The position numbers were made by a program, and so were the translations under genes. Positions 1-10,991 of a stretch of 64,000 nucleotides of DNA are shown piece by piece; within the stretch, counting starts at the first letter, position 1, and each line of letters opens with the position of its first letter. The notes beneath the pieces were generated by a model. The model was given only the letters and a program-made list of their open reading frames with translations. It had not been told where the DNA came from and did no database searches. This DNA comes from Melampsora larici-populina 98AG31. Lineage: Eukaryota > Basidiomycota > Pucciniomycetes > Pucciniales > Melampsoraceae. The stretch is from the NCBI RefSeq assembly GCF_000204055.1, contig NW_006768790.1, forward strand, positions 451,534-515,533. Reading direction: 5' to 3'.

Positions 1-1209
1 GTGGTTCAATGTGAAATTGAGAATAATAAAACTTCTGGTAAAATGAATTTTAACCATAGTTGTATAATGCTCAAGAATAAGGTAAGCACTTCCTGATGGC
101 GTAATAGAGGGCTATGAGATGTCTGGGGGTGGCTTCCAATGTCACAAAACACGCATAACTCTTTCAATTTTGCCCCAAACTAAAAATTTCAATAATGAGA
201 TATGTTCTAAATGGGAATTCGTTTTCCATTTATTAAGAGAATTGTTTGTATAAACACTGTCTTCTCACCCCTTTGGCCAACTGAAAAATATTGCATCATT
301 TCAAAATGGCCATAACTCGGCAACTTTTTGCATTTCGACCTCAGGACCTGTTCCAGTGAATTTTTATGGTGATTTTAGGGGGACTTTATTAGGGAACTTT
401 TGGGTCTTCATGACTTTGAAATTTCTTGAAATTCTGTGTGCAATAATGACCATATTTGTCATTTTCACGTTGATTGGAACAACATAACACTCATCAAGGA
501 ATTTTCACTGCATTTCAGGAAGTTGGAAAGTTGTTTTTATTCATTGGTGGTACTTTGTGGAGAGTCGCACATCAAAATTATCCCACAATACTTTACCACC
601 ACTACTTTCTGAGGGAATTACCTGCTTTAATCCCCTGAAGCAACCAGCTTGCTGCATTAACCTTGTCCCACTGAACTCAGAGTTTACTATGATGCAGGAA
701 GTTTGAATGATTTTATTAGTCATTTATGGTACCTGGCAGATATTTCTACATCACAGATAACCCATCTGTCACATTATACACTGAGTTATGAGTATATTTG
801 TGGTTTGATTCAGGTGTAGCACCCGGGCGCTCCATTAACCTCAACCTAGTAAACTCTTACAATATGACACCTTTTGTCAAAATTATTATCACAAATATAT
901 ATATATTTCCGCACTTGAACAACTCACATTATATCAACCATCATTGATCTATGATAAGTATGGTGTGGACTATGCTACTTTTGTGCAACTTGTACCACTA
1001 TCAGTCAGTTCTACCCCATAATAACACTTTGGTCCAAAGTGTTATTACAATCAGTTATGCATTTCTTGATGTTAAAATTTAAACATTATAACATCATACC
1101 AACATTATTTCATGATCAGGATTGTGTGGACCATGCAAGTTTGGTGCTACTTGTACCATGGGGGCACATTAACCTTTCAGCCAGTAAACTCTACTGCAAT
1201 CACACCTTT
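1..1209. other. Non-coding AT-rich DNA, no gene seen
   Basis: No reading frame here has family resemblance or sensible length. An 11-bp-stem hairpin lies at 1020-1046 (loop GGTCC) and a short TA run near 893-906. The stretches around 959-998 and 1121-1159 are diverged direct repeats of each other (both run GTGTGGAC...CTTGTACCA). This is probably old repeat sequence feeding into the tandem repeat that follows. Confidence 0.6.
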
Positions 1210-1542
1210 GGTCAAATGTCTTGATATAAACCCCATATTGAATCTGAACATCTATCATTGATCCAATATCTAATTCTACAATTTAGAATTATTCTAACTT
1301 CATCAGGATTGGACCTATAAAGAGTGAGATTTACAGCTTTGGACCTATAGAGAGTGGGGTACGGTCAAATGTCTTGATATAAAGCCCATATTGAATCTGA
1401 ACATCATAAAGCCCATATTGAATCTGAACATCTATCATTGATCCAATATCCAAATCAATGATTTAGAATTATTCTAACTTCATCAGGATTGGACCTATAA
1501 AGAGTGAGATTTACAGCTTTGGACCTATTAAGAGTAGGGTAC
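1210..1542. repeat. Tandem duplication, two copies (153 and 180 bp)
   Basis: Copy 1 runs 1210-1362 and copy 2 runs 1363-1542. Both start GGTCAAATGTCTTGATATAA and end in AGTGGGGTAC or AGTAGGGTAC. Copy 2 is longer because of an internal roughly 27-bp duplication of the block around CCCATATTGAATCTGAACATC. The copies are head to tail with no gap. Nothing coding is apparent. Confidence 0.9.
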
Positions 1543-1577
1543 CCTCTAATCCCACTGATTATTACTTGTCAAATTAC

Positions 1578-1649
1578 TTTCTCTTGCTGTCACTAAGTCT
1601 GTTTACACCGTGCCCAAGGTGTAAACAGACTTAGTGACAGCAAGAGAAA
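1578..1649. repeat. Perfect 32-bp inverted repeat (hairpin)
   Basis: Arms 1578-1609 and 1618-1649 are exact reverse complements, separated by the 8-nt spacer GTGCCCAA. The arm includes GCTGTCACTAAGTCTGTTT. A perfect 32-bp stem suggests a recent foldback end, a fused pair of terminal inverted repeats, or a structured RNA. No promoter or gene is recognised next to it. Confidence 0.9.
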
Positions 1650-1766
1650 ATGTTTGTGGTAGTCAGGTGAAAACACTTGCCATACTACGAGAACTATGTA
1701 CCTTTAGTTGACATGCTCTCTTTCCTGCACACAGGATCAAAGCTCAGGGGGTGGTACTTCGTGGGG

Positions 1767-1814
1767 CACACCCCAGCAAGGTCCCATGAAAATTGGACCC
1801 TGCTGGGGTGTGCA
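1767..1814. repeat. 19-bp GC-rich hairpin
   Basis: Arms 1767-1785 (GCACACCCCAGCAAGGTCC) and 1796-1814 pair with one mismatch around a 10-nt loop. It is notably GC-rich in an AT-rich setting. Function unknown. Confidence 0.75.
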
Positions 1815-2470
1815 AACCCCACCAGGAAACAATTTTTGCGTTTTGAACCAATGAAACACCATATTATCTATGAAATAATCACCTGTACAATAAATTAACT
1901 TCCTAGGTAGGACAGATGTATTCGATCATGTCAACAGATGCCACAACAGATCAAACATTCGATCTATTGAAATATGAGAACTTCTAGCGTCGATGTTGCG
2001 TGTATTTTAGTGTACAAGGTATCAGTTTGACTTGGACCTAGAATGTCCTGACGCGTCACACGTCGGTAGTGTCATACTGTTACATGTATGTCTTTCCCAG
2101 GATGCAAGGGGAACCACTGGTGAGTTCTCTGCAACCAAGGACATAACTAGTTGATCACTTATCTCCTTATAAACTAAATACCAATCAGCGCTTTCGTTTG
2201 TTCTCCTTCTCATATCTAATCATCCAAGCACAACATCTTACATTCATCCCACTCTGTGTACACTTTCATCTGGTTCCTCCCAGCTTTTAATCTTTTTCCG
2301 GTCATTATCACGTCTTCCAGCATCTTCAGTTGCTACATCCTAGAACCTCCCTTGCATGCTTCGGACCGAGTTCATCGCGACACCAATTCAGAAGCTAGAA
2401 GGGAGCAACATAAGGGTTGCCCAATTGGATCTTGCCAGAGCGTATTTGACTGTGATTTAGCATTGTTGTG

Positions 2471-3732
2471 ATGGGTAAACCCAAGTACAAGTCTCCAAGT
2501 ACTAAGAAATCACGTCTTAATTGTTCGATTTCGAAGCATGATGAACGTGAATCAAGACTACCCAATGCATGAGCTGCGAAGAAAGCCGAGCTCACCAAAC
2601 GATATGGCCTTCCACCCGACGCGAAATTCCTATTCTTCAAGAAGGGTCGTCGATTTGGCCAGCCCCGCTTCAGCTTATCCTATGGGACGGTGGTATGCCT
2701 GGATCTGGATACATCGGAACTACTTCTTGTTGTACGATTTGTGGAGAGGAATGCAAACAATCAAGAGCTCTTTCAATCATACAATCATTCTATCCGCACC
2801 GTTTACCAGCATTCCAAAGCTAGAGGCGAAATCAAGATCAACGCGGCAACTTACCGAGCGAGGAGACAAGGTCGTAAATTTGGAAGGATGCACGCTGCAG
2901 GCTTTCGTCCGGGATATGAACCTGATGTGAAAGGAGGTGAGCAGCCATTCTCATCATCATCTAACCAACCACTGAACCTCATGATTGATTTACAGGACAG
3001 TATACGTGGAACACAGCCACAGCCTCAGACCTCTAAAAGATGGAAGCTGACCTGAAGCGCCAAGGCAACCTCCCCCAAATCGAATCCTTTTTTGCCGAAC
3101 AATTCAGTGGCCTCTTGTTATCCGCCTTTGAATCAAATGCTACAATTGCTGCACGAGTTCAAGCGCCATCTTGGGGTAACGATTCCTTCTATGTCTCACC
3201 AAACGCCAAAGTATTTGGATCGAATATTACTGTCACCTTTGACAAATTTGCAAACAAGAAACATAAGGATCGAGATGCATCCAAATATGCATTTGGCTTT
3301 TTTGGTTTGGTCGATGGATTGACCGGTGATCTTTACCAACAAGGCTCATCAGCACCTTGAGGTGATACCATTGGATCCCGCTTTGTATTGGACGACTACA
3401 ACTTTGACGTTAATCTCAATGCCTGTGATGGGGTTATCGAGATGGTGTGGAATTCACAAGTTCACCATCACACAACCCCTTCGAGAACTTATAATGCCAG
3501 CCGTGCACAAGTATCTCCGGAGCAGGCTGAAATAACAAGATTCGCTTGCTCTTGTCAAATTTCTCAAGCGCTGGTTGACCGAATTGATAAAGTGAGGTGT
3601 TTGTGTGCGGAGATGGGTGAAGAAGACTGGATATCATATAAGTCCTCTGTTTTGACTGGTTACAAGGAACAGGCACATAAAAAGATGAAGGCTTTAGCTG
3701 TGAAATTGGGAATATGGCGTGATGACTTTTAG
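2471..3732 (+). pseudogene. TET/JBP-like 2-oxoglutarate/Fe(II) dioxygenase, broken
   Basis: Proteins of this family oxidise 5-methylcytosine or related bases in DNA, and in basidiomycetes they form large repeat-associated expansions. Exon 1 starts at the ATG at 2471 and carries the N-terminal block RYGLPPDAKF and DLDTSELLLVVRFVER. A 59-bp GT...AG intron fits at 2937-2995. Exon 2 carries an iron-binding HxD (HKDRDASKYAFGFFGLVD, His codon 3262-3264) and a distal His block (CDGVIEMVW...VHHHTTPS, around 3463-3471), and ends ITRFACSCQISQALVDRIDK. Three in-frame stops break it: TGA at 2570, TAA at 3034 and TGA at 3358. At both TGA sites the family context favours Arg, so CGA-to-TGA change is likely. 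The family call comes from remembered conserved blocks. Confidence 0.6.
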
Positions 3733-3989
3733 TTTCATATTTTTTGTATCTTGCCAACAAAAAATTTAACCCGTTTGTCTCATCATAACCAATCCAAAAC
3801 AATGGTAGTGTTTTATATTGATCATTTATATACGTATATAGCTATGTGTTTTCTTATTTGCCCAAGCATATATAATTCTGCTTGCTCTGTCGTGCAGAAA
3901 CCGGGTGTAATCTGTCTGATTGTGACTTCACCATCATACGGATTACTGACAGCCAACTTATAATGTGGACGTGTGTGGTGTCCACTACT

Positions 3990-4700
3990 TCACAGGTGCA
4001 CACATTAACACGCTCACCAGTTCACAAACTCACAAACTCACAAACTCACAAACTCATAAGTTTATAACTGCGCCTGTAAAGTTCACAAGTGTGTTTGGGG
4101 CCAAGTTCACAAGTAGGGCCTTCACAAGATCTCAAGTAGTGTCTTCACACTTTCACATGTTCACAAATGATGCCTTAACAAGCTCACACCTTCACAAGGA
4201 CGCTTACGCCAAGTTCACACGTTCACCAGTCCGGCAAAGTTCACAAGTGTGTTTGGGGCCAAGTTCACAAGTAGGGCCTTCACAAGATCTCAAGTAGTGT
4301 CTTCACACTTACACACGTTCACAAATGATGCCTTAACAAGCTCACACCTTCACAAGGACACTTACGCAGTTGTGGACATGGACAGCACTTTCACCAGGGC
4401 ACAAGTAGTGCCTTCACAAATTCACACGTGCCTTCACAAGTTCACACGTTCACCAGTTCACAACGTCACACGTTCACACGTTCACCAATTGACCTGTACA
4501 TGTGTACAGTTGTGGACGTGCACAAGCGTACGAGGTCATGTTTTCATGTTCACAAGTTCACCAGTTCACCCGTATTTACAATGGTAAGCTGAGGTCAAAC
4601 TTCACACCACACAAGTTCACAATGTGAACCCAAGCCTTCACAGCTTCACAGCCTCATTTTTGACTACTCGTTGACTTCACACTTTCACAAGGTCACAACC
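3990..4700. repeat. TTCACA/GTTCACA-rich repeat field
   Basis: Dozens of short units built on TTCAC (TTCACAAG, GTTCACACG, TTCACCAG) fill this stretch. An 8-bp microsatellite (CACAAACT, four copies) lies at 4023-4054. On top of this is a longer head-to-tail duplication, period about 158 bp, starting at 4078 and 4236, both opening AAAGTTCACAAGTGTGTTTG. Long open frames across it are composition artefacts. It is not a telomere repeat of the TTAGGG type. Confidence 0.85.
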
Positions 4701-5359
4701 CCATTTCTTTGACATTATGGCATGTAACAAACGATACGAGAGAACAATACATTCATAATAGCTGGGTTTCATAGTTGTCACTGAGTCCGCTGGACATTCT
4801 TTTTGATCTTAATTTGTCTAATATCATCTTGACTCTATACATCTTTGGAGTTCCTTGTAGACTTTCCCGGTTTCTTTGGCTGTTTTTGATTTTCGACATA
4901 CATAGCAAATATTATCCCAAAATCCAATATGTTGATGGTAACAAAACTTGGCCAAAGGACTAAACAAGAGAACAGTCAGTTTAGCATTCTACGTAGACTG
5001 TGAAGTTCTTACCCGGCGTCATCAGTTTGGCCTGTCAAAGGACTGGTCTCAAATAACAAAGGATGGATATGAGTATCCAACTTTTGTTCTTCCATAGGGG
5101 TGTGCCTACTTAGGTCTTGAAGGTCAAAAACACGTCGGAGATGATCGCCAAAGTTCACTCTAAGCTCAGACTTAGGTTTGAGTGTGGAAGAAAACGGATC
5201 ACTGTGGCAGATGACTTCATGGTGAAGTCAAACTCCACATCTGTTTCGTCTAGTTTTGTTTGTGAGTCTCACCAGGGAATATTATCCTTGAGCTGAGCTT
5301 TATAAATAACGTTAACATATATATATATATATTGGATTTCATGGCTACATACAATAATT
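4701..5359. other. Intergenic, no gene seen
   Basis: AT-rich DNA between the TTCAC field and the 3' end of the OTU gene. A (TA)n run lies near 5318-5332. The part closest to 5359 is probably the 3' untranslated region or terminator of that minus-strand gene, but no clear polyadenylation signal can be assigned. Confidence 0.5.
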
Positions 5360-8300
5360 TTATTCACTACTGGTTTGCAAACCTGAAGATGAAGACTCGC
5401 TCGTTTGTGAATCTTGAGACTCTGAATGACTTTCAATTTCAATGATGAGGGGTTCGTAATCATCTCCACGCATTTCATCATGTCTTTGATATCTTTCTTT
5501 TCTGAGCTGCCTGGCTAGTATCGAAAAAATTGCCTGGTTGTCTTCATATAAACATGACCATGCCGATGACGCTTCATGGTGTAAGGAGGTCCATTCTTCA
5601 GATAAAGTTGGTATTGGGAGAGAAGGCGATAATTTGAGTTTGACGGATACGTAATGGTTAGTGCGGACATGTGCCATCACAATTGGTTTAATTTGAGGTT
5701 GTCGGGGAGCAAAAAATGGGTATGTGGTCGACGTGGCGGCATCTAGTTTGGTATAAAAGAGCACGGGTTGCTGGTAGGTATTGGCAATGAGTGCCATTCC
5801 ACCAGGCATAGGATAGTATAGGTCTGGCCCTGCTGTGTCGCGTGGGTTTTGGAGTATCTGGAGGAATCTTGTAATGGTGTAATTCGGGCAGAGTGTTGGA
5901 AGGTGTTGTTTGTACCATTCGTATCTGGATGTGAGCTCAGCTTCCATCTCCTTGCGAATGATTATTCGTTCTTCTTGTGGGCGTCCGAGAGAGATAGCGA
6001 TGGAACGAAACACGCATAGATCATCGCCAAGGACATCTGTGACGTCAATTAGGAAGGGGTGTATGTAGGAAGGGAGTTCACCTATACAAGGGATAGGCTA
6101 CTATCGTGGGACGGGTCACCATGGGACAAGTGATCGATTGAGACAATTCATTGACGCATACCTGTTGTGACAAGCTACAACTTGCTGCAGGATCATTCTC
6201 TGGGTATGCGGAGCCGGGTTGCGACTACAAATTATATACATGTTTGAAATTAAATTGGGGATAATTCATTCACAGATCGAAATCAGCAATTAATTGAGAT
6301 AAAAACTTACATTAGGAAGTGGAGCTGTGAGATCAAGATCTGAAGAGGATCGTGACATACTATTAGGCTTTGAGGGAAGGCTTGGAATAATGGTAGATGG
6401 TGGCTGGTCGGTTATTGTAGGCTGGCCTGTAGCGGGAGGTGTTGTAGTAGGTACGTCGTAGGTATCTCCTGATTGACACTTTGCTTTGAGGCGTGCTGAG
6501 ACTGGACGCTTGCCGGAACGGGAAGCTGTAGCTGTAGATGTTTCACCATTGACAGGATTGACAAGTTTGGCAGCGGATTTGTGCTTGCCTATGTTTGTCA
6601 CAGCTTCTTTTGCAGGTTGGGCTCTGTCTTTGAGTCGAGCTGAGGATCGAGCAGCCGGAGGTTGAGCCGAGGCCTTGCGCTTCTTGTCCTTCTTTGGATG
6701 AGACGCTGGAGTAGGTTGAATATTTTCAAGTGTCACTGGTTCATTTTCTTTGTTTTTGTGTCGACCACCTTTCTCTTGGGGCTGTGGTTCTTGTGAGTTG
6801 GCTGTATTACGATTGACGTCTCCTACATTTTCAGTTGCATTAGGCGATTCATCTTGTTGTACTTGGTCAGTTATTTTAGGCAATTCATCTTGTTGAGTAA
6901 CATTGTTTGGACATTCGAAATCCAAAGGTGGGGGTGTGGAGAATGTGCATGGCTTTTGTGTTTGGGGTGGGGATTTGGTTGTTTCGTCGTCGATGGCATG
7001 GCCTATGGAAGTGTCGAAAAAAACTTCACTGCCAATTGGTGATAAGGTTGAGGTTTTGTCAGCTTTGTCTTCTTTTGGGGCATCGCGTGGTAAGGAAGGA
7101 GGTGGCTCTTCATTGGTCCGGTCCAAGGAAGAGCAAGGAGGTGTTAGAATCATCCAAAATCGATTTGATCCACGATTGAACATGTCATATGCTCACCTTT
7201 GCAGTCAAAGTGGTAGGTAACAATTCAGGTACTGGGGATCTTTCAATTTGAGGGGAAGATTTTTCAGTGAGGGTAGCAGCTTCTGGATGATGATGATGAT
7301 GTATGTTAGCTGATTCACTGCCAATTGGTGATGTCGTTGAGGTTTTGTCAGCTTCGTCCTTCTTTAGGGGGTTGCGTGGTAAGGATGGAGGTGGCTCTTT
7401 GTTGGTCTAATGCAGAGAAAGGAGGTGATAGAATGATCCGACATCAATTCATGTCACGATTAAAAGTGAGATATGCTCACCTTCGTAGTCAGAGTGGGAG
7501 GTAACAAGTCAGGAACTGATGATCTTGCTATAACAATTTGAAGGGAAGGTTTGTTGGTGTTTGTAGCAGCTTCAGGGTGATGATGTATGATAACTGATGA
7601 GGCGTCGATTTTGCTGGACTTTGGTTTGTGTGTGTTAGTAAGGTCACCCTCGTGAGGGTCAAGAGTGTGTTTGGGCGTGTTCAAATGGTCATTTGTGATT
7701 GTGTTCAATTCAGCAAGCTCTAATTCCTGCTGAAAACTATCAAGGAGTGAGTTGCGGGTAGCTTTGTCTAACCTTTGCATGCGTGTCATGAATAAGTTCA
7801 TCTGCTCGAACATGGTTGGGGCAATTTGTGTGATTGGGGCAGCTGGGGTGATGTGTACAGTTGGAACAGTTGGAACGGCTGGAGCAATCGGTGTAGCTGG
7901 AGTTGTGATTGATGGAGGAGGAGACTCGATGATGATAGCTTCTGATTTAGGTTGGGCTCGGCGTTGAACGGAAGGTCGCTTATGGATAGGTTGGTGATCA
8001 TGACGAGGTTCATGGACTGTAAATGTGCATGGGGCATTTTCGGAGGTGCGAGTGGCTTGAGTGTAGAATGGGCATGTGCCAGGTGATGTTTTATGTTGAG
8101 TCCGGCCTTTGAAACATTTGAAATCTACATAGGTTGGGCGGGAATCAAGAATCGAGATGGTGTAGCCTAGCGAGACGGTATGTTTATCAAGGTTTTTGAT
8201 GAGATCTTCAATGTTCTGAAAAAATCCAGGTGGTGGTGGTGGTAAATTCATGTTCAAAGGAGGTATGAGCTGCTGAGTGCTAGGGGGGTGACCATGATGA

Positions 8301-8515
8301 GAGTTATGAATGGTAAGTGTCCATTCTTCTGATTCTGAGTCTAACTCGCATGTTGCTTTGGCGTAAAAGGGACAGGTTCCTGGATTTTCTTTGTTTTGGT
8401 ATCGACCTTCGTAGCACTTGTAATCAATGAAGTGGGGACGAGAATCGAAGATCGAGATTTGGTAGTGAAGTTGTGTGGTGAAGTTGTGAATTTGTGTATC
8501 TGAGGTTGAGTGCAT
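5360..8515 (-). CDS. FAR1/WRKY-GCM1-type double zinc finger plus OTU protease protein (multi-exon)
   Basis: The N-terminal exon (8515 to about 7461) has two tandem Cys2-His-His modules: FDSRPHFIDYKCYEG...TCPFYAKAT...HNSHHGH and LDSRPTYVDFKCFKG...TCPFYTQAT...HEPRHDH. These resemble the FAR1/WRKY-GCM1 DNA-binding fingers of Mutator-like transposases. A long Ser/Pro/Lys-rich disordered middle follows (7183-6290). The last exon (about 6081-5360) is an OTU-like cysteine protease: VLGDDLCVFRSIAISLGR carries the Asp/Cys site (classical DGNC is here DDLC, Cys codon 6016-6014) and AHVRTNHYVSVKL carries the His. The C-terminal tail is Ser/Glu-rich. OTU domains cleave ubiquitin, and in basidiomycete MULEs they sit C-terminal to the transposase. 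No transposase core is visible between fingers and OTU. Splice sites are inferred. It may be a deletion derivative or an adapted gene. Confidence 0.6.
7025..7600. repeat. Tandem duplication of an exon-intron segment, about 288 bp x 2
   Basis: Copy 1 (7025-7313) and copy 2 (7314-7600) both open TTCACTGCCAATTGGTGAT and share TTGAGGTTTTGTCAGCTT, AAGGAGGTG and a splice-donor-like ATATGCTCACCTT (minus-strand AAGGTGAGCATAT). The duplication therefore copied coding sequence together with a donor site inside the double-finger/OTU gene. The copies are clearly diverged, so the event is not recent. Confidence 0.85.
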
Positions 8516-8596
8516 CTAAGCCATTGTGAGCTTGTGAGTGGCTTGTGAACGGTTTGTGAGCGTGAAGTTGAGGGGAACTTATGCTATTTAGATGAC

Positions 8597-8632
8597 GCCA
8601 GATGCATCCCATGCATCTGGGATACATCTGGC
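8597..8632. repeat. 15-bp hairpin upstream of the finger/OTU gene
   Basis: Arms 8597-8611 (GCCAGATGCATCCCA) and 8618-8632 pair with one mismatch around the loop TGCATC. It lies about 80 bp upstream of the proposed start of the minus-strand gene. It could be a regulatory hairpin or an element end. No partner end was found at the other side of the gene. Confidence 0.7.
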
Positions 8633-8639
8633 AGTGCGA

Positions 8640-10483
8640 ACAGAGAGACTGGGATGATACAACATGCTGTATCTTCGGGTCGGGGCCGAAGTTTTAGTGT
8701 ACACAAGGTGTGGTGTTTTATAATTCCAAGCTCTCTTCACATAGCAACTTATGCTGCACAACCCAATCATGACTTGTTTATTCATTTTATCGGTCTATGT
8801 AAGTTCATAACGTGGAGCAAAGTGAGTCTTCACTGTTGCCTACGATAGAATATGGCCGTATTTCAGTTTCATGTCCCTTGTTGTATAGGCCTGAGCTAGG
8901 CATGATTCAACAAGTACAAATATCACTTGGGGAGACATAAACAGGAAGTGCTGATAACCCAAGTTGAGTTGTGAATGCTTCGCAAATCGTCCTGTAGACA
9001 GGGAATTTACAAACAAGAACGGAAAGCGTTCAGAGACTATGGGAGTAAAAAACAAGAACGGAAAGCGTTCAGAGACTATGGGAGTAAAAAACAAGCGGGG
9101 ACGCCTGCTTTCATTTTACATACTCAAGTCTAGATCTGAATATGGCGTCCAGTATTCAAAAAACTGTGGTAAGCATAGAGAAATCAAAGTAAGGGAATAG
9201 ACAATTTGTTTTGATCTTGCTCAACAGCCCAAACTAAATAGCCATCCACGTCATGTGGGAAATAGGACCAAAGAACGGGATAAATACGTTTATACTACGT
9301 ACTACCCGAACAACTGAAGCAAGCTCACGAAACTGTATATACCGTGCCATATATCAAACATGCATTCTTCAGTTAACTTGTGAGAGACGTCATTATATTC
9401 AGTGCTCAATCAACGGCATAATTAAGGATACAATAGGAATCTACAATCTATCTCCCGCACAAAGATTGCAGTCAAACAATTGGGTAGTGATCAAAGTAAC
9501 GCACTACTATCGGTAAGGCAGGCGTGGTCTATAGTTGATCGCAAGGTTCTACGGCTCTCTGTTAAAAGCCACAGGAAATTTTTCCAATGCAATTCTAAAT
9601 CAATTCACCAGAAGCTGTGTTTGCAACTAAAAACATTCTAAAACGGGCAAGAAGTCTATAAAACTCAAAGTAAATAACAAGGAGGAAGGAGGTACACTTG
9701 TGTATGGCATTGCACCAAATTTAAAAGGAAATGTTGACTTGAACACAGATACCAATAAAGGAGGGAATCTATAGGTGAAGATGACAACAACAACTAAAAC
9801 TCAAAAGGTGTACTATTCTTGCAAATCACGCATGGTAAATAAAACAAGTTACATAATTGTCTTGCCTTTCTTGATGTTTCTTCCCAATACTGATTTGTTG
9901 GGTACATCGGCAGGCAGGAGATGTTTTTGAATGGGAGCGGATTTGCTTTCGGTTGCAACATTGGGCTTGCCTTTTTTGAAGCTGAAGAGAGGCATGATAG
10001 TTAGCTGCCAAACAAGGTATGATCAGCTCCAGAGTATGACAATGCTCACAACTTGCCCCTAGGTCTCCCTGAGGGCATTTGTACAATGTCTTCAACTTTA
10101 ACAACGGAAGACAATTCTTTGGATGATTCTTGACCGCTGGTTAAGTTAATCCCAGTCACCTACAAAGAATGTGTGGTTGTGACGCAGGCACAAGGATCAA
10201 GCGTGGTCTATTTCATAGGAAACCAGCGGATGCCCTGACAGCACATAGTTGTCGTCAGTGATGAGTAATCACTCAAGAACGGTTGAGCGCACCGACTTTT
10301 GTCCCGAGAAGGGACTTTCCTCAAAGAGGTTATGTCCCCCTCTCACAAGTCCCTCCCGCGCTCACAATTCTTCTGAGAATCTTCCACCGCTTCCTCTCGC
10401 CTCCTCATCCGCCTCAGTTTCTCTCTCTGCCTCGTTGTAGCACTACAAGCCTTTTTTGAACTGCAAGCCTTTATCAAACAAAA
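8640..10483. other. Region without a supported gene; holds a 39-bp tandem repeat
   Basis: No frame here gives a recognisable protein. An exact 39-bp unit starting ACAAGAACGGAAAGCGTTCA is repeated at 9013-9051 and 9052-9090. A minus-strand frame at about 10170-9830 reads plausibly in short pieces with a GTGAGC donor-like site, but I cannot support it as a gene. Pyrimidine-rich DNA around 10330-10440 precedes the acidic ORF and could be its promoter or leader. Confidence 0.5.
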
Positions 10484-10879
10484 ATGAGATCAAATAGGCA
10501 AAACCTAGGTTTAAGACCAGAATATAGTCCAGAACCAACACAACCAAACTCAGACATGTTAGTTCTGGATTCAGATGGTAATTGGAACATAGAAAATACT
10601 TTAGAAGAAGAAGAAAGAATTAGAAATGAAGATGAAGAAGAAAAACAATTAAATGAAAAAGGAAATAGCAGTGAAGCGATTGATGATTCAGAAGGTGAAG
10701 AAATTAAAATAGTGAAGAACAAATCAAAAATTAAGGACATCAACTGGTGATCAGATGAAGAAGATTCTTCATCATCAGGTTCAAAAGACAAGTCGATAAA
10801 GTTCAACCAAAGTAAGCAAAACATTTCACAGATTTATTCCGAACAAGTATCTAGCAAAGCTTTTGAACAACAGTCATGA
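10484..10879 (+). pseudogene. Acidic hypothetical ORF with an in-frame TGA
   Basis: The frame opens at the ATG at 10484 (MRSNRQNLGLRPEYSPEPTQ) and is strongly acidic (EEEERIRNEDEEEKQ, DDSEGEEIK). It reaches a TGA at 10748-10750 and then continues in the same frame with matching composition (SDEEDSSSSGSKDKS) to a final TGA at 10877-10879. The continuity suggests one coding region with a nonsense change. I do not recognise the family. It could be the N-terminal part of a retroelement gag or of a host nuclear protein. Confidence 0.4.
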
Positions 10880-10991
10880 TATATTCCAATTATTCTGTGA
10901 TTTATTCCAGGATGTAATTCGTGATTTAGTCCGAATGGTTCTCTCTAGAAACAAAAGAATATCATCTAAAAATAAGAATCTGATGATTGAC

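Noticed and set aside
541..723. Minus-strand 60-residue frame
   Set aside because: Short, no recognisable features, in repeat-like AT-rich DNA.
3965..4587. Open frames of 110-112 residues in the TTCACA field, and a possible telomere or CRISPR array
   Set aside because: Frames follow from the short repeat composition. Unit is not a telomere repeat, and there are no regularly spaced unique spacers.
6854..7220. Long plus-strand open frames
   Set aside because: They are antisense to the disordered exon of the finger/OTU gene and have no family resemblance; codon composition favours the minus strand.
9826..10170. A minus-strand gene with a GTGAGC intron donor
   Set aside because: Pieces read plausibly but no domain, no clear start and no acceptor; kept only as a note.
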